Assembly (NCBI GenBank): GCA_030045295.1
Contig: JASIGD010000221.1
Location: 1-5,316 of the forward strand
Direction: 5' to 3'
From: Streptosporangiaceae bacterium
GTDB taxonomy: Bacteria > Actinomycetota > Actinomycetes > Streptosporangiales > Streptosporangiaceae
Length of the DNA: 5,316 nt
Below, piece after piece: positions 1 through 4,589 of the stretch. Within the stretch, counting starts at the first letter, position 1. Each line of letters opens with the position of its first letter. Made by a program: the position numbers and the translations under genes. The notes below the pieces were generated by a model. That model did not search any database, was not told the origin of the DNA, and saw only the letters and a list, made by a program, of their open reading frames with translations.

Positions 1-1
1 C

Positions 2-370
2 TACGCGGTAACGAAGAATCCCGACGGCACGGTCACGCTCGCGGTTTACCAGAGCTCCGGGATAGCGGCGGCCAATGCCCGGCTCCGGCAGCTCGGCGAC
101 CAGCAGGTGGTCGTCGTGCCGGTCCAGCCGGGCTGCCCGAGCCTTCACTCGCTCCCGGGTGCCGTGCCGCCGCGGGGAGTCATGATCCAGACGGGCATCT
201 CGCGCGGCGGGTCCATCACCGTGCAGGCGCAGGGCATCCCGCCCGGGGACATCCTCGTGGTCGGCGTGGAGACCACCGCGCACGGCACGCTCTCGGGAGC
301 CACCCTGACCTCGCCTCCGCCGCCGAGCTGCGTGAGCCTGCCCGCGCTGGCCGCGCCGCCGCCGGCTTGA
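2..370 (+). CDS. C-terminal part of an unrecognised conserved actinobacterial protein (5' end outside window)
   Basis: The frame is open from the first bases of the window to TGA at 368-370, giving about 122 residues of a C-terminal region; the start lies upstream. GTG at 107 is only an internal valine, because the sequence before it (YAVTKNPDGTVTLAVYQSSG) reads as good protein. This first stretch is a TVT-type beta-strand segment, followed by an Ala-rich stretch with an ARLRQLG motif, then a VVVVPV strand ending in PGC. There are only two cysteines (about residues 45 and 110 of the visible part) and the tail is Pro/Ala-rich. From memory, similar tails occur in actinobacterial membrane-anchored or secreted proteins encoded near ECF sigma factor genes, but the N-terminus that would show a membrane segment is not visible. 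No enzymatic motif is seen, so the function is unassigned. It converges on the tetR gene with 83 bp between the stops. Confidence 0.75.
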   Translation, partial: YAVTKNPDGTVTLAVYQSSGIAAANARLRQLGDQQVVVVPVQPGCPSLHSLPGAVPPRGVMIQTGISRGGSITVQAQGIPPGDILVVGVETTAHGTLSGATLTSPPPPSCVSLPALAAPPPA

Positions 371-453
371 TGGCCGGTGCCGGCTGCGGACCGTCCGGGG
401 CGCCGACCTGCCTCGCCCTTACCAGCAGATCCCCTTCGAGACCACGGACCGCC

Positions 454-1299
454 TCACGGCACGCCGGGCTGGCCGGCCGAGCCGGGAGAAGGCCCGGCCG
501 GAGACGAAACAGCGTGGCGGGACAGGCCGTCTATGAAGATGTCGATGAGAAGGTCGAAGCGCTCGTCGGGATCGGCCAGGGCGAACTCGTCGGCCAGCGC
601 GGTCATGGTGGGGAACTGGGCGACGGGGAGCGAGGCGATGTAGTCGCGAGCTACCGCGGCGGCCCGCTGACGGCTTTCGGGGTCGGTGAGCGAGGTGTTG
701 GCGGCCGGGTCGGCGCTGTCGTCGACGCCGGTTTCGTCGATGGTGAAGCCGTTGATGGTGGCGATGAGCAGCAGGTAACCCTGCACGGCCAGGTGCGGGG
801 GAAGGCCGCCGGCGCGCAGGATGGCCAGGATGCGCTCGGAGTAGCGCAAGGCGTTGGGGCCCATCGGGATACGGCCGATGGAGACGCGGACGAGCCAGGG
901 GTGGCGCAGGCTGGCGGCGCGCTGGTCGCGGGCGACCTGCTTGAGCTGGTCCTGCCACCGGTCGGGATCGGGGTCGGGGACTTTGCCCTCGCCGATGACC
1001 TCATCGAAGACGAGGTCCAGCAGGCCGTCCTTGCTGCCGACGTGCCAGTACAGGGAGGCGGCGCCGGTGCCGAGTTCGTCGGCCAGACGGCGCATGCTCA
1101 GGGCCGTCAGACCCTCGCGGTCGAGCAGGTCGAGCGCGGCGGCGACGATGGCGTCGCGGCTGATCGGCTCGCGGCGGCGCCGGGCTGAGCGGTCGGGGGC
1201 GCGCTGCCAGGGCGGCGGGGGGATGTCCGGGCCGCGGTCGGAGAGACCGGAAAGACCGGAGGGATCGGCTGCCGAGGAGTCTGCGGGATTGTTCGGCAT
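454..1299 (-). CDS. TetR/AcrR-family transcriptional repressor
   Basis: The product is 281 residues, a ligand-responsive DNA-binding repressor acting in the cytoplasm. The first 40 or so residues are a low-complexity Ser/Pro/Asp-rich, then Arg-rich extension (RSARRRREPISRD). The TetR N-terminal domain follows: helix 1 DAIVAAALDLLDREGLTALS (about 49-68), then the helix-turn-helix SMRRLADELGTGAASLYWHV (about 68-87) and KDGLLDLVFDEV, the usual join to the regulatory domain. The LYWHVGSKDGLLDL pattern is typical of TetR proteins with a tetracycline-repressor-like C-terminal domain, and the C-terminal half is the ligand-binding and dimerisation part. ATG at 1299 was chosen because a GGAGG precedes it; ATG at 1374 in the same frame lies inside the probable promoter region and lacks such a site. 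The gene is divergent from the DHA2 exporter at 1421, the usual arrangement for autoregulation plus control of efflux. The ligand cannot be read from the sequence. Confidence 0.93.
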   Translation of the reverse strand: MPNNPADSSAADPSGLSGLSDRGPDIPPPPWQRAPDRSARRRREPISRDAIVAAALDLLDREGLTALSMRRLADELGTGAASLYWHVGSKDGLLDLVFDEVIGEGKVPDPDPDRWQDQLKQVARDQRAASLRHPWLVRVSIGRIPMGPNALRYSERILAILRAGGLPPHLAVQGYLLLIATINGFTIDETGVDDSADPAANTSLTDPESRQRAAAVARDYIASLPVAQFPTMTALADEFALADPDERFDLLIDIFIDGLSRHAVSSPAGPSPGSAGQPGVP

Positions 1300-1303
1300 G
1301 GGA

Positions 1304-1308
1304 CCTCC
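1304..1308 (-). promoter_or_regulatory. Ribosome binding site of tetR
   Basis: On the - strand the sequence reads ACGGAGGTCCC-ATG. GGAGG ends 4 bases before the ATG at 1299, a short but workable spacing. This site decides the start against the upstream in-frame ATG at 1374. Confidence 0.7.
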
Positions 1309-1312
1309 GTGC

Positions 1313-1324
1313 GAGCGCGCGCTC
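1313..1324. repeat. 12-bp perfect GC palindrome in the tetR leader
   Basis: GAGCGCGCGCTC is a perfect palindrome lying just upstream of the tetR ribosome binding site. It could be a protein-binding site or form a small structure in the tetR leader. In such GC-rich DNA, alternating GC palindromes also arise by chance, so no function is claimed. Confidence 0.3.
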
Positions 1325-1330
1325 TTTAAC

Positions 1331-1339
1331 ACTGTACCA
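1331..1339 (-). promoter_or_regulatory. Possible extended -10 element for tetR
   Basis: On the - strand, TGG followed by TACAGT matches the extended -10 pattern TGN-TANNNT, 32 bases before the tetR ATG. No convincing -35 hexamer stands at 16-18 bp upstream. The element is adjacent to the GAAC-AGC-GTTT inverted repeat at 1345-1355, which would fit autorepression. This rests on motif reading only. Confidence 0.35.
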
Positions 1340-1344
1340 GACTC

Positions 1345-1355
1345 GAACAGCGTTT
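1345..1355. promoter_or_regulatory. Imperfect inverted repeat GAAC-N3-GTTT, candidate TetR operator
   Basis: GAAC-AGC-GTTT has the same geometry as the perfect GAAC-GAC-GTTC at 1379-1389, with one mismatched pair; the flanking C1344 and G1356 also pair. It lies beside the candidate tetR -10 and overlaps the -35 proposed for the exporter, so a bound repressor could block both genes. It is an inferred site. Confidence 0.4.
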
Positions 1356-1382
1356 GACTCGATCGATGGTCCATGATAGAAC
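1354..1382 (+). promoter_or_regulatory. Probable promoter of the DHA2 exporter gene
   Basis: TTGACT at 1354-1359 matches five of six -35 consensus bases. After exactly 17 bp comes TAGAAC at 1377-1382 (four of six -10 bases), preceded by TGA, which gives an extended -10 (TGN). The expected start of transcription is near 1389-1390, leaving a leader of about 31 bases. The inverted repeats at 1379-1406 overlap the -10 and the start region, as expected for a repressed promoter. Confidence 0.55.
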
Positions 1383-1406
1383 GACGTTCGAGAACGAACT
1401 TCGTTC
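1379..1406. promoter_or_regulatory. Cluster of adjacent palindromes, probable TetR operator region
   Basis: Two inverted repeats stand almost side by side. GAACG-A-CGTTC (1379-1389) is a perfect 11-bp palindrome centred at 1384. GAACGAA-C-TTCGTTC (1392-1406) is a perfect 15-bp palindrome centred at 1399. The arms alternate GAACG, CGTTC, GAACG, CGTTC, and the two centres are 15 bp apart. Known TetR-family operators are palindromes of about this size, and some members (QacR is the known example) bind as two dimers to one longer site. The position over the exporter's -10 and transcription start supports direct repression. That the neighbouring TetR protein binds here is inferred from position. 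Confidence 0.65.
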
Positions 1407-1407
1407 G

Positions 1408-1413
1408 AAGGAG
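1408..1413 (+). promoter_or_regulatory. Ribosome binding site of the exporter gene
   Basis: AAGGAG is followed by 7 bases (CCTGGGC) and then GTG at 1421. The strong match and spacing fix the start at 1421 rather than at the in-frame ATG at 1373, which would lie upstream of the predicted transcription start. Confidence 0.8.
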
Positions 1414-1420
1414 CCTGGGC

Positions 1421-2881
1421 GTGACGACGAGTCAAGTGGCCGTGACGAGGCGGCCGGGCGCGGCAGCCGGGTACCCGCGGCGATGGCTCGCGGCGATCGT
1501 GATGGTCGTCGGGGCGCTCATGGACATGATCGACGTGACGATCGTCAACGTGGCGCTGCCGACCATCCGGCGTGACCTGCACGCCAGCGCCACCCAGCTG
1601 GAGTGGGTGGTGTCGGGGTACATGCTGGCGTTCGCGGCCGCCCTGATCATCGCGGGGAACCTGGGCGACCGGTACGGGCGCAAGCGGGTGTTCCTGGCCG
1701 GGGCGGCCGTCTTCGGGCTGGCCAGCCTGGCGGCGGGACTGTCCGGATCCGGGGCGGAGCTGATCGCGGCCCGGGTGGTGCAGGGGACCGCCGCCGCGGC
1801 GATGGCGCCGCAGGTGCTGGCCACGTTCCGCGCGGTCTTCGCCGGGGCCGAGCGCGGCAAGGCGTTCAGCCTCTACGGCGCGATGCTGGGCTTCGCCTCG
1901 GCGGTCGGGCTGGTGCTCGGCGGGCTGCTGACCGACGCGAACCTGTTCGGGTGGAGCTGGCGCGCGGTGTTCTTCGTCAACGTGCCGGTGGCGGCCTGCG
2001 CGCTGATCGCCGGGCTGCGGTTCGTGCCCGAGACCCGGGATCCGGGCGCGCGGCGGCCAGACGTGCCGGGCGCGGTGGTGCTGGCCGGGTCGCTGATCGC
2101 GATCGTGTACCCGCTGCTGGAGGGGCAGCAGCTCGGCTGGCCGACCTGGGTGTGGGTGCTGCTCACGGCCGGGGTGGCCGGGCTGGTGACGCTGGGGCTG
2201 CTGGAGGCCCGGCGGGCCGGGCGGCGGGACGGCAACACCGCGCCGCTGCTGCGGGTGGGGCTGTTCCGGGTGCCGGCGTTCGCGGCCGGGTTGGGCGTGC
2301 AGCTGGCCTTCGCAGCGGGCATGCAGGGCTTCTTCCTGTCCTTCGCGCTGTGGCTGCAGGCCGGCGAGGACTTCTCGCCGCTGAAGGCGGGGCTGACCGC
2401 GGTCGCGTTCAGCGTCGGCAGCTTCATCGGGGCGCCGGCGGCAGTGCCGCTGGCGCAGCGCCATGGCCGCAGCGTGCTGGCCATCGGCGGGGTACTGATG
2501 GCGGCCGGCATCACGGGCGTCTCGCTGGCGGCTCCGCACGTCGGGGTGAACGGCAGCCCGTGGCCGGTCGTGCCCGGGCTCGTGGTGGCGGGCGCGGGCC
2601 TGGCCCTGCTGATCATCCCGCTGGTCAACGTGGTCCTGGCGGCGGTGCCGGTCGAGGCGGCCGGCGGAGCTTCGGGGTTGTTCAGCACAGCGCAGCAGCT
2701 CGGCGGTGCGGTGGGCGTGGCGCTGCTCGGCACGGTGTTCTTCAGCTACCTGAACGGCCACTCGTTCGAGGCCGCGATCGTGCACACCGCGCCTTACGCA
2801 GTGGGCGCGTTCGCGCTCTGCGCGATCTTGTCCATGCTGCTGCCGCGCACGGCGGTGTCGGCGCAGGCGCTGACCGTCTAG
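1421..2881 (+). CDS. DHA2-family (EmrB/QacA-type) MFS drug exporter
   Basis: This is a 486-residue inner-membrane protein of the major facilitator superfamily, expected to expel small, often cationic or amphipathic compounds by proton antiport. After a short basic N-terminus, the first membrane helix carries the DHA2 signature MDMIDVTIVNVALPTIRRDL (34-53) with the conserved Asp38. The loop after helix 2 has motif A, GNLGDRYGRKR (79-89). Helix 4 has the motif B residues RVVQG (118-122). The WSWRAVFFVNVP segment (178-189) is usual for this family. Length and the number of hydrophobic stretches fit 14 membrane segments. The antiporter motif C region (about 157-168) reads AVGLVLGG, with leucine where GP is usual. 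The start is GTG at 1421, set by AAGGAG. Divergence from a tetR gene strongly suggests repressor-controlled efflux. The substrate, whether a drug or an own metabolite, is unknown. Confidence 0.93.
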   Translation: MTTSQVAVTRRPGAAAGYPRRWLAAIVMVVGALMDMIDVTIVNVALPTIRRDLHASATQLEWVVSGYMLAFAAALIIAGNLGDRYGRKRVFLAGAAVFGLASLAAGLSGSGAELIAARVVQGTAAAAMAPQVLATFRAVFAGAERGKAFSLYGAMLGFASAVGLVLGGLLTDANLFGWSWRAVFFVNVPVAACALIAGLRFVPETRDPGARRPDVPGAVVLAGSLIAIVYPLLEGQQLGWPTWVWVLLTAGVAGLVTLGLLEARRAGRRDGNTAPLLRVGLFRVPAFAAGLGVQLAFAAGMQGFFLSFALWLQAGEDFSPLKAGLTAVAFSVGSFIGAPAAVPLAQRHGRSVLAIGGVLMAAGITGVSLAAPHVGVNGSPWPVVPGLVVAGAGLALLIIPLVNVVLAAVPVEAAGGASGLFSTAQQLGGAVGVALLGTVFFSYLNGHSFEAAIVHTAPYAVGAFALCAILSMLLPRTAVSAQALTV

Positions 2882-2896
2882 CCGGGTCGACGGCCG

Positions 2897-2914
2897 GCCG
2901 CGGTACTGCGCGGC
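2897..2914 (+). other. Small GC hairpin between exporter and VOC genes
   Basis: GCCGCG and CGCGGC (2897-2902, 2909-2914) can form a 6-bp stem with a 6-base loop, 15 bases after the exporter stop. There is no T-tract. It might weaken read-through into the VOC gene, or be a chance result of high GC. Confidence 0.25.
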
Positions 2915-2926
2915 GCCAGATAACGT

Positions 2927-2930
2927 GAGG
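2927..2930 (+). promoter_or_regulatory. Short ribosome binding site of the VOC gene
   Basis: GAGG stands 4 bases before ATG at 2935. The string AGGTCCCATG is the same as at the tetR start, with the same short spacing. It supports ATG 2935 as the start. Confidence 0.5.
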
Positions 2931-2934
2931 TCCC

Positions 2935-3672
2935 ATGACCGCCGTCCTCGATCATCTCGCCATCGCCGCGCCGACCCTGACCGACGGCTGGGACCTGTTC
3001 GGCAGCGTGCTGGGCGGCACGTGGGCCTACGGCGCCGACTCCCCCGGGTACTGGTGGGGCCAGCTGGCGTTCGCCGCGGGCCCGAAAATCGAGCTGCTGA
3101 CGCCTACCGGCGGCCCGGATGCGGCGTTCCTCGACCGCTTCCTGGCCGGCCGCGGCGCAGGCCCGCACCACTTCAATTTCCTGGTCACCGACATCGAGGA
3201 CGCGCTGGCCCGGATCCGCGCGTTCGGCATCGAGCCCGTCGGCGTCGACCTGGCCAACCCGTACTGGAGGGAGGCCTTCCTGCACCCGCGCAGCGCTCAT
3301 GGGATCGTCATCCAGGTCGCTCAGCAGGGCGGATCGCCGCCGTCGTCCTCGCCGCCGCGGGAGCTCCCGGAGCCGGGCCCGCCGACCCGTTTCGACCTGA
3401 TCGAGCATCACGTCGATGACCTCGACGGCGCGACGCGGCTGTTCCGGGACGTCCTGGACGGCCGGCTCGAAGCCGCCGGCACCGGGACGGCCGAGCTGAG
3501 CTGGCCCGGCGGCAAGCGGATCCGGCTGGTGCACGAGGACGGCCTGCCGCTGGGCGGCGCGTTGCACCACGTCGGTTTCGCCCGGGCCGAGGGCGGGTTC
3601 GCCGCCCGGGATCGCGAACGCGCGGACCTGCTGGGCAAGCGCCTCGGCCTGCCGGTGGAGCTGGCTGGCTAG
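2935..3672 (+). CDS. Two-module VOC-superfamily (glyoxalase / methylmalonyl-CoA epimerase-like) protein
   Basis: The product is 245 residues, probably cytoplasmic, built of two vicinal-oxygen-chelate halves joined by a Pro/Ser-rich linker (about 132-151). The first half (1-131) resembles methylmalonyl-CoA epimerase: LDHLAIA with His7, KIELLTP with Glu53, GPHHFNFLV with His78/79, and HGIVIQVAQ with Gln127 as the fourth possible metal ligand. In epimerases the second and fourth ligands are usually Gln and Glu, so here they look swapped. The second half (about 152-245) keeps IEHHV, a DLDGATRLFRDVL helix and LHHVGF, but has Arg197 where the first half has Glu53, so its metal site is probably degenerate. 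VOC members include isomerases, lyases, dioxygenases and antibiotic-binding or modifying proteins, and the exact activity cannot be set. It lies 53 bp after the exporter on the same strand, so co-transcription is possible and would fit a detoxification role, but this is inference. Its stop overlaps that of the opposing gene. Confidence 0.85.
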   Translation: MTAVLDHLAIAAPTLTDGWDLFGSVLGGTWAYGADSPGYWWGQLAFAAGPKIELLTPTGGPDAAFLDRFLAGRGAGPHHFNFLVTDIEDALARIRAFGIEPVGVDLANPYWREAFLHPRSAHGIVIQVAQQGGSPPSSSPPRELPEPGPPTRFDLIEHHVDDLDGATRLFRDVLDGRLEAAGTGTAELSWPGGKRIRLVHEDGLPLGGALHHVGFARAEGGFAARDRERADLLGKRLGLPVELAG

Positions 3673-3863
3673 GCCCCCGGACCGGGACCGGGACCGGGCC
3701 GGGCCGGGCGGTCTGCGGGCGTTTCGGCCAGGCGGGCGTGCAGCCGGTCCCGGACTTCGGCCGGGGTGTAGGCCCGGCGGCGCCGCTGGTCGCGGATGAT
3801 CACCGCCCCGGTGGCGGCCACGCCCGCGAAGGCGGCCAGTCCCAGCGCTTTGTACCACCGCAT
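3669..3863 (-). CDS. Small single-pass membrane protein of a conserved actinobacterial type
   Basis: The product is 64 residues. After MRWYK comes one hydrophobic segment, ALGLAAFAGVAATGAVII (about 6-23), then a strongly basic stretch RDQRRRR. By the positive-inside rule this puts the C-terminus in the cytoplasm. Next is a helix-forming stretch YTPAEVRDRLHARLAET and a repetitive Pro-Gly tail ending PGPGPGPGA. From memory, proteins with the MRWY...RRRRAYTPxEVRxRL pattern are common in actinomycetes but have no assigned function. The TAG stop overlaps the stop of the convergent VOC gene within one CTAG (3669-3672). No Shine-Dalgarno is seen; TAACCT lies 6 bases before the ATG, suggesting a leaderless transcript. 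The gene is divergent, by 16 bp, from the NlpC/P60-like gene. Confidence 0.8.
   Translation of the reverse strand: MRWYKALGLAAFAGVAATGAVIIRDQRRRRAYTPAEVRDRLHARLAETPADRPARPGPGPGPGA
3681..3708. repeat. Short tandem repeat coding for the Pro-Gly tail
   Basis: Three perfect copies of ACCGGG (3681-3698) are followed by two copies of CCGGG (3699-3708). On the - strand the hexamers encode Pro-Gly pairs at the C-terminus of the small membrane protein. Hexamer slippage would keep the frame, while pentamer slippage would shift it just before the stop. The tail length is likely variable between strains. Confidence 0.75.
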
Positions 3864-3867
3864 CTGC

Positions 3868-3875
3868 TTAGGTTA
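3868..3875. promoter_or_regulatory. Overlapping bidirectional -10 region serving two apparently leaderless genes
   Basis: TTAGGTTA holds a -10 of the TANNNT form on each strand, offset by one base: TAGGTT on + (3869-3874) and TAACCT on - (3875-3870). The + element is 5 bases before GTG at 3880 and the - element 6 bases before ATG at 3863, the spacing expected when transcription starts on or next to the start codon. Neither gene shows a Shine-Dalgarno sequence, which fits leaderless mRNAs, common in actinobacteria. No good -35 was found on either side. The two polymerases would compete for the same base pairs. Confidence 0.55.
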
Positions 3876-3879
3876 GACC

Positions 3880-4515
3880 GTGACGAGCACGAGTATCACC
3901 TTGGACGAGGCGGTGGATCTGGCCCGCACGGGTGACGTGTGGCTGTTCCGCGGGCACAAGGTGGCCGACCGCGCGATCCAGGTGATGACGAACAGCCCGG
4001 TCAACCACGTGGGCATGTCGGTGGCCATCGAGGACCTGCCGCCGCTGATGTGGCACGCCGAGCTCGGCCGGTCCCTGCCCGACGTGTGGAGCGGGACCCG
4101 CCACCGCGGCGTCCAGCTAAATGACCTGCGCGAGTCGGTCGTCGTCTGGGCGAACAGGTACGGCCAGCGGGCGTGGCTGCGTCAGCTCGAACCCGCGATC
4201 CCGGACGAGATGGAAGACGTCGTGCTGCGGACGATCGCGCGGCTGGACGGCACCCCGTTCCCTTCCACGGCCCGGCTCGCCTCGGGATGGCTGGCCGGCC
4301 GCGTGCCGACCCTCGGGCGCCACGCCCGCGGCGCCGACCCGGAGACGGCCTACTGCGCGCAGGTACTGGCGGTGACCTACCAGGCCATGGGGCTGCTGCC
4401 CGGCGGCCACGGGCCGGGCTGGTACGACCCGGGCCGGTTCTGGAGCGGGGACAACCTCGGTCTTTCTGACGGGTTCCGGCTCGGCGGCGAGATCGCCGTG
4501 CGCATCCCGGGCTGA
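3880..4515 (+). CDS. Permuted NlpC/P60-type (YiiX/YebB-like) cysteine hydrolase
   Basis: The product is 211 residues with no signal peptide, so probably cytoplasmic. The order of motifs is that of the circularly permuted NlpC/P60 papain-like fold. First comes GDVWLFRG (18-25), then the His motif SPVNHVGMSV with His43, then WHAEL with Glu61 as likely third catalytic residue. Much later comes the Cys motif ETAYCAQVLAV with Cys159 at a helix start. All three candidate catalytic residues are present, so the enzyme is probably active. Known members of this clan cleave peptide, amide or acyl-ester bonds. The substrate here is unknown, and peptidoglycan is uncertain because no export signal is seen. 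The C-terminal part has GWYDPGRFWSGD. The GTG at 3880 was chosen because TAGGTT lies 5 bases upstream and no in-frame alternative precedes the conserved region. It shares a promoter region with the divergent small membrane protein and converges on the copper ATPase gene. Confidence 0.8.
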   Translation: MTSTSITLDEAVDLARTGDVWLFRGHKVADRAIQVMTNSPVNHVGMSVAIEDLPPLMWHAELGRSLPDVWSGTRHRGVQLNDLRESVVVWANRYGQRAWLRQLEPAIPDEMEDVVLRTIARLDGTPFPSTARLASGWLAGRVPTLGRHARGADPETAYCAQVLAVTYQAMGLLPGGHGPGWYDPGRFWSGDNLGLSDGFRLGGEIAVRIPG

Positions 4516-4556
4516 CGGGCGTGCTCGATTGTCGCTGCTGAAGCAGCACGGCCCGT
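4515..4556 (+). terminator. Long hairpin at the hydrolase stop, probable terminator
   Basis: ACGGGC-GTGCT (4515-4525) pairs with AGCAC-G-GCCCGT (4545-4556) to give 11 base pairs with one bulged G (4550) and a 19-base loop. The stem begins at the last base of the stop codon. An alternative inner hairpin, GCTGC-TGAA-GCAGC (4534-4547), competes for the 3' arm. No T-run follows on the + strand, so it would be a U-less, actinomycete-type terminator. It lies between convergent genes and could act on both strands. Confidence 0.55.
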
Positions 4557-4589
4557 TCGGTAAAAAAGAATTTCAATTATTCCGAACGG
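4553..4589. repeat. 8-bp inverted repeat flanking an AT-rich island
   Basis: CCGTTCGG (4553-4560) and CCGAACGG (4582-4589) are perfect inverted copies. Between them are 21 bases, TAAAAAAGAATTTCAATTAT plus one T, nearly all A or T in a very GC-rich window. The right arm and part of the island are coding: they specify the last residues (VRNN) and stop of the copper ATPase. The left arm overlaps the 3' arm of the hairpin at 4515-4556, so the two structures cannot form together. It may act in termination of the ATPase mRNA, with TTCTTTTTTA in the - strand transcript after the stop, or be a protein-binding site. Confidence 0.55.

Noticed and set aside
371..453. Small GC palindromes (373-384, 387-397) in the convergent gap before tetR as a terminator
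   Set aside because: Stems of four or five pairs with tiny loops and no T-run are expected by chance at this GC content; support is too weak to call a terminator.
367..1188. A 273-codon open frame on the + strand opposite tetR
   Set aside because: It is the complement of a well-supported TetR gene; the GVGD/VDAG-rich composition is typical of antisense frames.
1300..1374. Longer TetR protein starting at ATG 1374
   Set aside because: The added 25 residues would come from the probable promoter and operator region, and no ribosome binding site stands before 1374, whereas GGAGG precedes ATG 1299.
1373..1420. Exporter start at ATG 1373
   Set aside because: It lies upstream of the predicted transcription start and within the operator repeats. 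GTG 1421 has AAGGAG at ideal distance.
1001..2785. A 594-codon open frame on the - strand opposite the exporter gene
   Set aside because: Its product is rich in Arg, His, Gln and Pro with no domain-like pattern. It is the usual antisense shadow of a GC-rich gene, and it overlaps two genes with clear family motifs.
1603..2928. A 441-codon open frame on the + strand inside the exporter gene
   Set aside because: It is a Gly/Arg/Ala-rich translation in another frame of the same strand, with no motifs. The exporter frame has the DHA2 signature and motif A.
2878..3858. A 326-codon open frame on the - strand opposite the VOC gene
   Set aside because: It covers both the VOC gene and the small membrane gene in the wrong frame, and its composition is low complexity (Arg, Pro, Gln).
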